A stretch of 64,000 nt of DNA from an uncultured Lachnospiraceae bacterium (GCA_947245585.1 CAMXPV010000007.1:38836-102835); one strand, 5' to 3'. Numbered from the stretch's first letter, positions 9,876-19,244 are shown. A program made the numbers and translations. Notes: a model not told the origin generated them from the letters alone.

Positions 9876-9916
9876 CCCTCCGAAAAAGTCACATTTATTG
9901 TAACATTTTCGGAGGG
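9876..9916 (-). promoter_or_regulatory. Hairpin sequestering the recJ ribosome-binding site
   Basis: An exact 11-bp inverted repeat (CCCTCCGAAAA / TTTTCGGAGGG, 19-base loop) lies immediately ahead of recJ. In the minus-strand RNA the 3' arm contains CGGAGGG, the Shine-Dalgarno sequence, followed by ATTTTT and the ATG. The stem would block ribosome access. Its role (thermometer, protein target or imperfect terminator) is inference. Confidence 0.6.
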
Positions 9917-9980
9917 TAATTTATAGTACTTTATTACATTTGCGAATGGCGCGGGCTGAACTAGACTGAATTGAGCTTCC

Positions 9981-12239
9981 CTACTTTGCCTTCACCAACT
10001 TCGTGCGGAACACATACCAGAGCGCGCCCGTCAGGCAGATGGAAGAATAAGTGCCGCACACGATACCTGCCATCAATGGCAGTGCAAATTCCCTGATGGA
10101 AGATACGCCGAACACCTCAAGCGCCGCCACCATAAAGAACGTTGTCAGGGAAGTGAAAATACTTCTCGTAAGCGTCTGGGTGATGCTTCGGTTGACCATC
10201 CCATCCAATCCCTCTTTGCTCCGCATCTCCCGCATGTTTTCACGCACACGGTCGAAAATAACAATGGTGGCATTGATCGAGTAACCCACAATTGTCAGCA
10301 TACAGGCGATAAAGGTATTGCCCACGGAAACCCGCACAATCGCATAGAAGGCAAGCACCACTAACACGTCGTGCAAAAGCGCAATCACCGAACTTGCGCC
10401 GAAACGGATATCCTTAAACCTAAACCAGATATACAAAAGCATCAACACCGTGGAAACGAGAATCGCCTTGATCGCATCAGACTGCATTTCAGAGCTGACC
10501 GTCGCGCTGATGGTCTCCGCCGTGATACTGTTCTCATCCACACCAAACTGGTTCACCATCACGTCGTTGAAGCGTTCTCTCTCCTCCACATTCAGGGTTC
10601 TTGTCTTGATAATCACCTGATTGGAACCGGCCACTTTCGTAGTCTGTACATTGCCGTCCCCCGTGATCTCCTCCACATAGGGAACGATCTGCGCGTCGAT
10701 CTCCTCAATGCTCATATCTTCATTCAGCGTCATGGTCGTAGACGTACCGCCCACAAAATCCAGACTGAAATTCAAGGCCATACCGTCACTGGACTTGTGA
10801 ATGCCCATAGCCACAAAACCGGCCAGAATCGCCGCCACGGAAATGCCAAAGAACACATATCTTTTGGAGAGGAAATTGATGGTCTTTCTCTCCTTTGCCA
10901 CGCCGTAAGCCTTTTCGCTCTGAATACCAAGGGCGTAAAAAATATTGACCAAAAATTTCGTCACAATCAACGCGGTAAACATGGATAAAATAATACCAAG
11001 CATCAGCGTGATAGAGAATCCCTTGATCGTACCGCTTCCCATAAAGTAGAGCACCAACCCCGCAATCAGGGTAGTGATATTACCGTCTAAAATAGCAGAT
11101 AAAGCCTTGTTAAAACCAATCTTAATGGCATTTTCCACGCTCTTACCGGCCGCAAGTTCCTCCCTGATCCGGGCGAAAATAATCACGTTTGCATCCACCG
11201 CCATACCCACGGTCAGGATAATACCCGCAATGCCGGGCAGCGTCAACGTCACCTCGAAGGAATACATCAATATCACAAGGAGTTCCGTATAAAGGCACAG
11301 CGCCAGAGACGCCGCGAAACCCGCCACATAATACACCGCAATCATAAAGATCACGACCAGTGCAAAACCTACCGCCGCCGCTTTCAAACTGGAGGCAATC
11401 GCCGCAGAACCAAGCTGCGCGCCCACCACATTGGAGCGAAGCTCTTCCAGTTCCAGTTTCAGGCCGCCGATTCGGATGGTGGAAGCAAGCTGTTCCGCCT
11501 CCGCTGCCGTGCTCTGTCCCGTGATCACCGCATTGCCGTCGGTGATGGCGGAAATCACATTGGGCACGCTCACCAACTCTCCGTCATAGTAGATCGCAAT
11601 GGTCTCGCCATTTTCATAGGCCTTGGTCGTCGCATCCGCAAAGGCCTGCTTGCCCTGCTCATTAAAGGTGAGGGACACCACGTTTTCCCGGTTCCCCATG
11701 GAGTCCTCCTGACTCCCTGCCCGGGCGCCCTCCACCTCCGTACCGGTGAGGACGATGGAGCCATCCGCCTGCAGTTCTTCAATGCTTTTCGTCAACTGGT
11801 ACTGCGGGATGACATTCCCCTCGCTGTCGATTCCAAAACCCATCTCATAGTTGTTATTGCCTTCGCTGTCCGTCTGCGCGATAAAATAGAGGCTGCCGGG
11901 CTTACCAAGCTCCTCCAGAATGGCGTTGGCATCGGTAACACCGGGAATCTCGATGTTGATGCGATCGCTTCCCTCCTGATACACCTGCGCCTCCGTACTG
12001 TAACCGTCCACACGCTGTTGAAGCTTATAGATGGTATCGGCCATATCCTCCGCACTCGGATTCTCATCTCCCACCACCTGATAGGTGATGCTGACACCGC
12101 CCGCCAGGTCCAGTCCAAGCTTAATGCTGCCCGCCGCACCCGACTTGTCCGATCCCACGCCAAAAATCGCCGTGTACCCCAAAAGCCCAAGGATCAACAC
12201 ATAAACGATCAGACTGACAACCGCTCTGCTCTTTTTCAT
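9981..12239 (-). CDS. secDF: Fused protein translocase subunit SecDF
   Basis: Proton-driven accessory subunit of Sec export, with SecD and SecF in one 752-aa chain. TM1 (VVSLIVYVLILGLLGYTAIF) is followed by the periplasmic P1 region beginning KLGLDLAGGVSITY. The SecD membrane block ends with the LALCLYTELLVILMYS and GMAVDANVIIFARIREEL segments. A second set starts near residue 430 with its own LDFVGGTSTTMT motif, and the SecF block has INATIVIFDRVREN. The ATGA start overlaps the scfB stop by 4 bases. Confidence 0.96.
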   Translation of the reverse strand: MKKSRAVVSLIVYVLILGLLGYTAIFGVGSDKSGAAGSIKLGLDLAGGVSITYQVVGDENPSAEDMADTIYKLQQRVDGYSTEAQVYQEGSDRINIEIPGVTDANAILEELGKPGSLYFIAQTDSEGNNNYEMGFGIDSEGNVIPQYQLTKSIEELQADGSIVLTGTEVEGARAGSQEDSMGNRENVVSLTFNEQGKQAFADATTKAYENGETIAIYYDGELVSVPNVISAITDGNAVITGQSTAAEAEQLASTIRIGGLKLELEELRSNVVGAQLGSAAIASSLKAAAVGFALVVIFMIAVYYVAGFAASLALCLYTELLVILMYSFEVTLTLPGIAGIILTVGMAVDANVIIFARIREELAAGKSVENAIKIGFNKALSAILDGNITTLIAGLVLYFMGSGTIKGFSITLMLGIILSMFTALIVTKFLVNIFYALGIQSEKAYGVAKERKTINFLSKRYVFFGISVAAILAGFVAMGIHKSSDGMALNFSLDFVGGTSTTMTLNEDMSIEEIDAQIVPYVEEITGDGNVQTTKVAGSNQVIIKTRTLNVEERERFNDVMVNQFGVDENSITAETISATVSSEMQSDAIKAILVSTVLMLLYIWFRFKDIRFGASSVIALLHDVLVVLAFYAIVRVSVGNTFIACMLTIVGYSINATIVIFDRVRENMREMRSKEGLDGMVNRSITQTLTRSIFTSLTTFFMVAALEVFGVSSIREFALPLMAGIVCGTYSSICLTGALWYVFRTKLVKAK

Positions 12240-13633
12240 AGATAACTCTCCCTTTCTTCATCGGCAAGCGCCGCTTTAATCATGATGGCGCATTCCACCC
12301 GCTTCCTCTGAAGCTCACAGCCGAGCTCATAGGAACCGTTCACATCGCCGCACTCATGGTAGGCATTCGCCGCACAGCCACCGCTGCAATAAAATTTTGC
12401 GAAACAATCCCTGCACTCCTTTTTGGAGTAGACATTGCACGCCTTAAATTGATCCCGAATATCCTTGCGGACAATTCCGTCTTCCACATTTCCCATTAGG
12501 AATTCTTCCTGCCCCACAAACTGATGGCAGGGATAAAGGTCTCCCCACGGAGTCACCGCGAGATATTCCGTACCGGACCCACAACCCGACAATCTCTTTG
12601 CCACGCAAGGGCCACCTTCTAAATCTATCATAAAATGAAAGAATTGAAAACCCTTTCCTTCTCTTTTTCTGTTAATATATTCCACCGCCAGCTTATCATA
12701 CTCGGAAAGGAGCTTTGGCACATCCTCCATGCGAAGCGCGTAGTCTTCCCGTTTGTCCGCCACCACAGGCTCCACGGAAATCTGCTCAAATCCCTCGTCT
12801 GCCAGATGCAGCACATCCTCTGAAAAGTCTGTATTGTTGTGCGTATAGGTACCCCGCACATAATAGTTCATCTGGTTTCTGCTCTCAGCCGCCTTTTTAT
12901 ATTTCGGCAGGATCTCATCATAGCTGCCCTGCCCGCCCCGATGCGGCCGCATCAGGTCGTGTATCTCTTTTCTGCCGTCTATGCTGAGCACCAGATTCGA
13001 CATCTCCCGGTTCGCAAAGTCCATCACCTCATCGTCAAGCAGCACACCGTTGGTGGTCAGAGTAAAGCGGAATTTCTTGTGGTGCGGCTCCTCCAGCGAC
13101 CTGCCGTAGGCCACCAAATCTTTTACCACCTGCCAGTTCATAAGAGGCTCCCCGCCGAAAAAATCCACTTCCAGATTCACCCGGTTCCCGGAGTTTGCCA
13201 CCAAAAAATCCAGTGCCTTCTTTCCCACTTCAAAGCTCATCAGCGCGCGTCTTCCATGGTATTCTCCCTCTCCCGCAAAGCAGTATTTGCAGGCAAGATT
13301 GCAGTCGTGGGCAATATGCAGGCAGAGCGCCTTCACTACTGTCTCCCGTTCCTTGAAGGCATCTATATAATTTTCATAAATATCCTCTGCAAAGAGCTGT
13401 CCGGCCTCTTTCAGTTCCAAAAGCTCCTCCGTCATCTCCTTTGCCTCGGGAAACGCCATGGAAAGCTCCTTTGCCACCACCCGCGCAATTTCTTCCTGAT
13501 CTTTTATCCCCTGCTCTATCAGACGTTCCACAATGGGAACCGCATCATAGGCAGGCTTGTCCATCACGTGCACACTGCCGCTGTTTATGTCCATCACAAT
13601 ATGATAGCCATTGTTCGTATATCTGTGTATCAC
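12236..13633 (-). CDS. scfB: SCIFF peptide maturase (thioether-forming radical SAM/SPASM enzyme)
   Basis: Radical SAM enzyme that crosslinks cysteine thiols to alpha-carbons in the SCIFF peptide (ScfA). 465 aa from GTG 13633, which has AAGGAG seven bases upstream; the protein then begins VIHRYTNNGYHIVMD, as expected for the family, while a longer frame to 13711 has no site. The cluster motif CNLACKYCF is followed by a C-terminal SPASM-like region rich in cysteines (CNVYSKKECRDC, YCSGGCAAN, GCELQRK). It lies between scfA and secDF, the conserved Clostridia arrangement. Confidence 0.96.
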   Translation of the reverse strand: MIHRYTNNGYHIVMDINSGSVHVMDKPAYDAVPIVERLIEQGIKDQEEIARVVAKELSMAFPEAKEMTEELLELKEAGQLFAEDIYENYIDAFKERETVVKALCLHIAHDCNLACKYCFAGEGEYHGRRALMSFEVGKKALDFLVANSGNRVNLEVDFFGGEPLMNWQVVKDLVAYGRSLEEPHHKKFRFTLTTNGVLLDDEVMDFANREMSNLVLSIDGRKEIHDLMRPHRGGQGSYDEILPKYKKAAESRNQMNYYVRGTYTHNNTDFSEDVLHLADEGFEQISVEPVVADKREDYALRMEDVPKLLSEYDKLAVEYINRKREGKGFQFFHFMIDLEGGPCVAKRLSGCGSGTEYLAVTPWGDLYPCHQFVGQEEFLMGNVEDGIVRKDIRDQFKACNVYSKKECRDCFAKFYCSGGCAANAYHECGDVNGSYELGCELQRKRVECAIMIKAALADEERESYL

Positions 13634-13766
13634 AAGTCTTCTCCTTCTCCCTTTTCCTAACACCTTCCGACTCTGCACCTGCATAAGCAGTTCAGGCCCG
13701 TCATGCGCCACATGCCGAGCCTGCCTGATTTTCCTGAATTTTGTTCGTTCTCCGCCGTTTGAAAAC

Positions 13767-13910
13767 TTATCTCGCCTTCTCGCAGCTCTGGTTTCCTACA
13801 GTACAAGAGGTCTTACAAGCAGACTGGCAGGATGTCTGGCACTCACCGCAGCCGCCCTTTTTCATGGATTCCTTTAAATCTCTGGTGGATAAAGTTTTAA
13901 TATGTTTCAT
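13767..13910 (-). CDS. scfA: SCIFF ribosomal peptide precursor (six cysteines in forty-five)
   Basis: 47-aa RiPP precursor, too short for most gene callers. It starts MKHIKTLSTRDLKESMKKGG and then has six cysteines at residues 21, 24, 28, 32, 36 and 43 within a basic, Ser/Thr-rich tail ending SCEKAR. AAGGAGG stands seven bases before the ATG. It is the substrate of ScfB just downstream; the family is near-universal in Clostridia and its biological role is unknown. Confidence 0.96.
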   Translation of the reverse strand: MKHIKTLSTRDLKESMKKGGCGECQTSCQSACKTSCTVGNQSCEKAR

Positions 13911-13976
13911 AAAATGTCCTCCTTATGTAATAAATGGTATTTTACTATGCTGTAATCCTCCGCAGAGTCTTTGACA

Positions 13977-13985
13977 AGTATAGCA
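13977..13985 (-). promoter_or_regulatory. Extended -10 promoter for scfA-scfB-secDF
   Basis: On the minus strand TGC-TATACT, an extended -10 element, lies about 70 bp ahead of the scfA start and after the end of the TIGR04086-like gene. No good -35 was seen 17 bp upstream. Confidence 0.4.
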
Positions 13986-14017
13986 CAGATTCCACGATAC
14001 GGGAAGTCTTTTTTAAC

Positions 14018-14392
14018 TCAACTGACCATCCCGCCCAACATCCCGCTGCCGGCGCACAGGAAAAATACTGTCAACATATTTCCGGCCACATCCTCCACAC
14101 CCTTATTCACCACGAGGGACACCACTGTCAAAATCCCGAAATAGAGAAGGCCCATGACCAGTCCCCACAAAAATTTCCGTTTTCCCTCCCGTTTTCCTGC
14201 AAGCAGACCCGCCAAAAATGTAACTACAATGTAAATGGCAATGATACACACGGAAACCACCTTCTCCGACAGCCCGAAACGATACAGAATAAAAGCCAGC
14301 AGTAAGAGCAGGCCCGCCGTCAGAATGTAGGCTCCCAACATACATTTAATGATAAATACAGCCTTTCCCATATATAATTCCTTTTTTCCCAT
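14018..14392 (-). CDS. TIGR04086-type small membrane protein
   Basis: 124 aa with four predicted hydrophobic helices (KCMLGAYILTAGLLLLLAF, VVSVCIIAIYIVVTFLAGL, LWGLVMGLLYFGILTVVSL and the C-terminal MLTVFFLCAGSGMLGG). The basic linker AGKREGKRK follows helix 2. Size, topology and position immediately upstream of scfA match the TIGR04086 family, which is defined by this neighbourhood; the function is unknown and an export or quality-control role for the SCIFF product is only a guess. The start is ATG 14392 with AAGGGGG upstream. Confidence 0.8.
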   Translation of the reverse strand: MGKKELYMGKAVFIIKCMLGAYILTAGLLLLLAFILYRFGLSEKVVSVCIIAIYIVVTFLAGLLAGKREGKRKFLWGLVMGLLYFGILTVVSLVVNKGVEDVAGNMLTVFFLCAGSGMLGGMVS

Positions 14393-14461
14393 GATTACCC
14401 CCTTGTCCTTTCCTTTCCGCTCCTCTATCTACCCTATACTTATTCTCCTTCTCACAAAAAC

Positions 14462-14490
14462 TTGACACAATCTTTCGCATCTAGTAATAT
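14462..14490 (+). promoter_or_regulatory. Sigma-A promoter for the CNNM/CorC gene
   Basis: Plus-strand TTGACA (6/6), 17 bp, then TAATAT (4/6), about 80 bp upstream of the coding start, in the divergent gap between the TIGR04086-like gene and the CNNM gene. Confidence 0.55.
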
Positions 14491-14570
14491 TTTTTAACAG
14501 AAAGCCATGCCATGCGATTTTGCAAATGGGCGTGTGCTGAACTGTTATCAAGAACAAAAATAAGGAGTGA

Positions 14571-15878
14571 ATGATAATTTTGGATACCTCAGGTGTCATA
14601 CAACTGATTTCTCTGGCTGTTCTCGTTTTTCTGTCAGCCTTTTTCTCCTCCGCGGAGACAGCTTTCTCTACGGTAAACCGCGTGCGGCTGCGCACCCTGG
14701 CCGAAGAAAACCACAAGGGAGCCATCCGCGTGCTTGCCATTCTGGACCAGTACGGCAAAATGCTGAGCGCCATTCTGATCGGCAATAACATTGTCAATCT
14801 GTCCGCTTCTTCCTTAATGACCACTTTTGCTATCAGTTTCTGGGGCAATAAGGCCGTAGGCGTCGCCACCGGCATTCTGACTCTCATAATTCTGATGTTT
14901 GGAGAAATCGTCCCCAAAACATGGGCCATGCAGCGGGCCGAGCCTATCGCTCTCCTGTTCAGTCCCATTATCCGGCTGCTGATGACGATCCTTACACCGG
15001 TTATCTTTTTAGTTGACCTGCTATCCAACTGGATTCTCCGGCTGTTACATATCAGCTCCGAAGGAAATAATTTCAGCATATCCGAAAAAGAACTGAAAAC
15101 CTATGTGGACGTAAGCCACGAGGGCGGCGGCATCGAATCGGAGGAGCGCACCTGGATCTACAACGTATTTGACTTCGGGGACACCGTCGCAAAAGACATA
15201 ATGATCCCCCGTATTCAGATGATCACCGTGCCCTTAAGCGCCACCTATCAGGAACTGCTCTCCACCTTCCAGTCCTGCATGTTTACGCGAATTCCGGTCT
15301 ATGATGACGACCCGGATCATATCATCGGCATTGTCAATATCAAAGACTTTATTTTGGTAAAAGATAAGGAAAAATTCAGCCTCAAGAAGATTCTACGGGA
15401 GGCCTACTATACTTACGAATATAAGAATGTGTCAGATCTTATGATGGAAATACGGGAAAAATCCTGCACCGTCGCTTTCGTGCTGAGCGAATACGGCGCT
15501 ACGGTCGGCATGATCACCATGGAAGATATGATCGAAGAGTTGGTGGGTGAAATCCGCGACGAGTACGATGCGGACGAAGAAGAACTGATTCAGGAGACGG
15601 AGGAAGGCCAGTATCTGGTTGAGGGCGGCATGAAGTTGGACGATATCAACAACGCTCTGGAAATTTCCCTCGACTCGGAAGATTATGATTCCATCGGCGG
15701 CCTCATGCTTGAACAACTGGACCGCCTGCCGCAGGATAAAGAGACCATCACATTGGAAAACGGCATCTCCTTACAGGCCTGCGGCATTCAGGACAACCAT
15801 ATTGTAAAGGTGTTGATCACCCTTCCTCCTGAAGCCGAAGAAGCAGAGGAAGAAGATTCTGAGGAATCCCGATCATAA
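14571..15878 (+). CDS. CNNM/CorC-type transporter protein (DUF21, CBS pair, CorC_HlyC)
   Basis: 435-aa hemolysin-C/CNNM family membrane protein, linked in other bacteria to Mg2+ or Co2+ efflux. An N-terminal DUF21 membrane domain (residues about 1-180; FLSAFFSSAETAFSTVN) is followed by a CBS pair with ARIPVYDDDPDHIIGIVNIKD-like sequence (here FTRIPVYDDDPDHIIG) and a C-terminal CorC domain (LVEGGMKLDDINNAL). The acidic tail EEAEEEDSEE is encoded antisense to the end of the HAD gene, giving a 62-bp tail-to-tail overlap. ATG 14571 is close to AAGGAG; an in-frame TTG at 14580 has better spacing. Confidence 0.92.
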   Translation: MIILDTSGVIQLISLAVLVFLSAFFSSAETAFSTVNRVRLRTLAEENHKGAIRVLAILDQYGKMLSAILIGNNIVNLSASSLMTTFAISFWGNKAVGVATGILTLIILMFGEIVPKTWAMQRAEPIALLFSPIIRLLMTILTPVIFLVDLLSNWILRLLHISSEGNNFSISEKELKTYVDVSHEGGGIESEERTWIYNVFDFGDTVAKDIMIPRIQMITVPLSATYQELLSTFQSCMFTRIPVYDDDPDHIIGIVNIKDFILVKDKEKFSLKKILREAYYTYEYKNVSDLMMEIREKSCTVAFVLSEYGATVGMITMEDMIEELVGEIRDEYDADEEELIQETEEGQYLVEGGMKLDDINNALEISLDSEDYDSIGGLMLEQLDRLPQDKETITLENGISLQACGIQDNHIVKVLITLPPEAEEAEEEDSEESRS

Positions 15879-16482
15879 ACTTTTCAACCGCACCGGCGGC
15901 CTTTAACTGTTCGGCGGTGCGAAATCCCCATGTGACGCTGATGCAGGGCAGCGACGCGTTTTTCGCCGTCTGGATATCCACCTCGGAATCTCCCACATAG
16001 ACTGCGCGGGAACCGTCACAGGAAAGTTCACGAAGCGCCCGGTACACCGTATCGGGCGCCGGTTTTCTCTTCACATCCGCACTCTCCCCAATCGCCACCT
16101 CTATATAATCTCCGAAATATTTTCCGCACAGCCGCTTGACTGCGCCGTCAAACTTGTTGGATACCACAGCCAGTCGATAGCCTTTTTCTTTCAAATCCGC
16201 CAAAAGCGCCATGACCCCTTCGTAGGGATTCGTCTTGTCCTCACAGTGGGCGGCATAATACTCCTTAAAAGCCGCAAGAACCGCATCATAGGAGGGATTC
16301 TCCTTTCCCTGCGGAATGCTCCTCTCAATCAGTTTAGGCGCACCGTTTCCCACAAAGCGGCGGATTTCCTCAATCGTATGCACCGGAAACCCAAACTTTT
16401 CCATGGCATAATTGACGCTGTCCGTCAAGTCTTCCAAAGTATCGAGCAGTGTGCCGTCCAGATCAAAAATAATGGTATTCAT
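15817..16482 (-). CDS. HAD-superfamily hydrolase (phosphoglycolate phosphatase-like)
   Basis: 221-aa cytoplasmic phosphatase with all HAD motifs: FDLDGTLLDT (I), VVSNK (II), KRKPAPD (III) and VGDSEVDIQTA (IV). A helical cap inserted between motifs I and II marks the Gph/PgmB subclass; the true substrate cannot be read from sequence. Its 3' end overlaps the convergent CNNM gene by 62 bp. It is the last gene of the hisS-aspS-SseB unit, 10 bases after the SseB stop. Confidence 0.9.
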   Translation of the reverse strand: MNTIIFDLDGTLLDTLEDLTDSVNYAMEKFGFPVHTIEEIRRFVGNGAPKLIERSIPQGKENPSYDAVLAAFKEYYAAHCEDKTNPYEGVMALLADLKEKGYRLAVVSNKFDGAVKRLCGKYFGDYIEVAIGESADVKRKPAPDTVYRALRELSCDGSRAVYVGDSEVDIQTAKNASLPCISVTWGFRTAEQLKAAGAVEKFMIGIPQNLLPLLLRLQEEG

Positions 16483-16492
16483 TTTCGCCCTC

Positions 16493-17422
16493 TCAATTCC
16501 GCGTTACGAGATTCAAAACCGCCTCGATCTCCGCCCCGTTATCCGGTGCCGGCTCCACCACTTCGTGTACCCCGTCCGCCGTAATCCTGGCAATCACATT
16601 TCCTTCTTTCCTTTTCTCCAACGTGTAGTACTGAAGTTCCTCCACGTCCCGTTTCCACACTACATAGACTCTGTAACACAGGCCGTTCTTCACCGCCTCG
16701 TCCGGCATATCCAGACGGGTGAGCTGTATCGTGTCCGTGAGATTCAATGTCATCAGGGAAAAGTCATCCGGCCGGCAGGAAGCTTTTTGTCCCTTCGGAT
16801 ATATCTCCTCGTAAAAGCCCATGAGGAAACCGCCCTCCTCCTGCTGCAGCTTCTTTAAGCCCTCTTCTTTCTTTTCAAATAAATATTTGGGCAGAAGCGA
16901 AAGCGCCATCCTGTTGTGGGCCAGATCCTGAAACTGCTCCTTCGTGACCTGCACGGTTTTGATCTGTCCCGCCGCCTTTCTGCGCTTTTCCGCGATCTCC
17001 AACACCGATTTATTCAGAACCACAATCCCGGTAAAGGGATTCACCACAACCTCGGCCACCTTATCCTGATTGGCAGACACCATGGAAACCACCCCCATAA
17101 ACGGCATCGCCATCAGCATCGGGCTCTTTTTATCCTCCGGTATCTGCGCAGGCGAAGTAAAGACAGGCAGCGCCTGTTCTCCTGTCTCCTTGCGAAGCAG
17201 ACAGGGCACAATCTTCGTATCTTTGGAAAACTGCACCGGCTTTCCCGCTTTCAGCTGCTCCAGAAGTTCAGGGGCAATATCCTTGGGCGGCATGGCAGGC
17301 ACTAACACAATGGACTTTTCCAAAAGCTCCATCACCTTCACGTAGCTGTCCCGTTCCTTGTCCCCGCGGAATGTCTCTATCGCCTCTTCCAACGCTTTGT
17401 TATCTATTTTCTGTTCCGCCAT
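16493..17422 (-). CDS. SseB-domain protein
   Basis: 309 aa. The N-terminal half (LEEAIETFRGDKERDSYVKVMELLEKSIVLVPA...TKIVPCLLRKETGEQALPVFTSPAQIP) matches the SseB N-terminal domain. The segment VVNPFTGIVVLNKSVL is the usual SseB core ending, and a C-terminal SseB-like region follows. In enterobacteria SseB affects serine sensitivity; the role in Firmicutes is unknown. ATG 17422 is preceded by GGAGG at 5 bases and lies inside the end of aspS (23-bp overlap), so translation is probably coupled. Confidence 0.8.
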   Translation of the reverse strand: MAEQKIDNKALEEAIETFRGDKERDSYVKVMELLEKSIVLVPAMPPKDIAPELLEQLKAGKPVQFSKDTKIVPCLLRKETGEQALPVFTSPAQIPEDKKSPMLMAMPFMGVVSMVSANQDKVAEVVVNPFTGIVVLNKSVLEIAEKRRKAAGQIKTVQVTKEQFQDLAHNRMALSLLPKYLFEKKEEGLKKLQQEEGGFLMGFYEEIYPKGQKASCRPDDFSLMTLNLTDTIQLTRLDMPDEAVKNGLCYRVYVVWKRDVEELQYYTLEKRKEGNVIARITADGVHEVVEPAPDNGAEIEAVLNLVTRN

Positions 17423-19211
17423 CGTCTCCTCCATCTTGAATTGCAATCTGCAATTCCGCAAGCTGCTTTTCGTCCACCGCGCCCGGCGCCTGTGTCATGA
17501 GGCAGGAAGCATCCTTAATCTTCGGGAAGGCAATCACCTCACGGATGCTGTCCGCATGGGTCAGAAGCATAACGAAACGGTCCAACCCGTACGCAAGCCC
17601 TGCATGAGGCGGCACGCCATACTGGAATGCGCTTAACAGGAAGCCAAACTGCTCCCACGCCTGTTCCTTCGTAAAACCCAGCACCTCAAACATTTTTTCC
17701 TGAATATCATCCTGATGGATCCTGACGGAACCGCCGCCAAGCTCCACACCGTTTAACACGATATCGTAAGCCTTGGCACGGACCCTTCCCGGGTCGGAAT
17801 CAATGTACTGCCAATCCTCCTCCATGGGCATGGTGAAGGGATGGTGCATGGCCATAAAGCGGTTCTCCTCCTCGCTCCACTCCAAAAGCGGGAATTCCAC
17901 CACCCAGAGGAAATGGAACTTCGACTCATCAATCAACCCAAGCTGTTTTCCCAATTCTACACGCAGCGCGCCGAGCACGCTGTAGACAATATTTTTCTTA
18001 TCGGCCGCAAAGAGAAGCAGATCCCCCTTCTCTCCCTGCATGGCCTTCACCAGATTGTCCAGTTCTTCCTCCGTCATAAATTTTGCAAAAGAAGACTTGT
18101 AGGAACCGTCCTCCTGCACACTCAAGTATGCCAGTCCCTTGGCTCCATACCCTTTCGCAAAATCCACCAACGCGTCGATCTTTTTCCGGGGCATGGCCGC
18201 CTGTCCCTTTACATTCAAGCCGCGGACCGAACCGCCATTTTCCAATGCGGAGGTAAACACGCCAAACCCACAGCCTGCAACCACCTCGGAAACATCCGTC
18301 AGTTCCATGGCAAAACGGGTGTCCGGCTTGTCGGAACCGAAACGGTCCATGGCCTCCTGCCATGTCATACGGGGCAGGGGAAGCTGCACCTCCAAGCCAA
18401 TGGCCTCCTTGCAGACATGCGCAATCAACCGCTCGTTGACATCAATCACATCATCCACATCCACAAAGGAAAGCTCCATATCCGCCTGGGTAAATTCCGG
18501 CTGTCTGTCCGCCCGCAAATCCTCGTCCCGGAAACACTTTGCGATCTGGAAATACCGGTCGTACCCGGAGCACATCAGAAGCTGCTTGTAAAGCTGCGGC
18601 GACTGGGGCAGCGCATAGAAATTGCCAGGATGCACGCGGCTTGGCACCAGATAGTCCCTTGCTCCCTCCGGCGTGGACTTACAAAGAATCGGTGTCTCGA
18701 TCTCCAAAAAGCCCTCCTGCGCCATAAACGCGCGCATCTCGGAGGCAATCTTGCTCCTGAGAATCAGTTTTTCCTGCAGGTCCGGTCTTCTCAAATCCAG
18801 ATACCGGTATTTTAAACGAATTTCCTCCTTGGTCTTGGAGTCAGCCTCCACCGGGAAGGGCGGCGTATCGGACTCGGACAGGATGCGCACCTCGGCGGCC
18901 CGCACCTCAATCTCACCCGTTGCCAGATTTTCATTGACGGCACCGGAACGCTTCTCCACCTTGCCCACCACGGCGATGACGAACTCGCTTCTCATCTTCT
19001 CCGCCTTGGCAAATGCCTCCGCGCCGCAGTCGCTCTCCTCAAAAATAATCTGCAGGATGCCGGACCGGTCGCGCAGATCCACAAAAATGATACCGCCCTT
19101 GTTTCTCTGCTTCTGCACCCAGCCCATAACCGTGACTTCTTCACCTACATTTTGTACGGAAAGCTCCGCACAGCGGTGCGACCGCTTCCAACCCTTCATT
19201 GATTCTGCCAT
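17400..19211 (-). CDS. aspS: Aspartyl-tRNA synthetase
   Basis: Class II aminoacyl-tRNA synthetase, 603 aa, bacterial type. An N-terminal OB anticodon-binding domain (VTVMGWVQKQRNKGGIIFVD) is followed by motif 2 (CFRDEDLRADRQPEFTQ), the bacterial GAD insertion (about residues 290-420) and motif 3 (AGLAYGLDRFVMLLT). GAGGTTATC precedes ATG 19211. It lies downstream of hisS, the common hisS-aspS order in Firmicutes; its end overlaps the SseB gene. Confidence 0.98.
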   Translation of the reverse strand: MAESMKGWKRSHRCAELSVQNVGEEVTVMGWVQKQRNKGGIIFVDLRDRSGILQIIFEESDCGAEAFAKAEKMRSEFVIAVVGKVEKRSGAVNENLATGEIEVRAAEVRILSESDTPPFPVEADSKTKEEIRLKYRYLDLRRPDLQEKLILRSKIASEMRAFMAQEGFLEIETPILCKSTPEGARDYLVPSRVHPGNFYALPQSPQLYKQLLMCSGYDRYFQIAKCFRDEDLRADRQPEFTQADMELSFVDVDDVIDVNERLIAHVCKEAIGLEVQLPLPRMTWQEAMDRFGSDKPDTRFAMELTDVSEVVAGCGFGVFTSALENGGSVRGLNVKGQAAMPRKKIDALVDFAKGYGAKGLAYLSVQEDGSYKSSFAKFMTEEELDNLVKAMQGEKGDLLLFAADKKNIVYSVLGALRVELGKQLGLIDESKFHFLWVVEFPLLEWSEEENRFMAMHHPFTMPMEEDWQYIDSDPGRVRAKAYDIVLNGVELGGGSVRIHQDDIQEKMFEVLGFTKEQAWEQFGFLLSAFQYGVPPHAGLAYGLDRFVMLLTHADSIREVIAFPKIKDASCLMTQAPGAVDEKQLAELQIAIQDGGDDGGTENR

Positions 19212-19244
19212 GATAACCTCTTTTCTGAAGCATTTACGCTTCCC

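Noticed and set aside
14429..15079. Long open frame antisense to the CNNM gene
   Set aside because: No start site or recognisable motif; it mirrors the conserved DUF21 domain coding strand.
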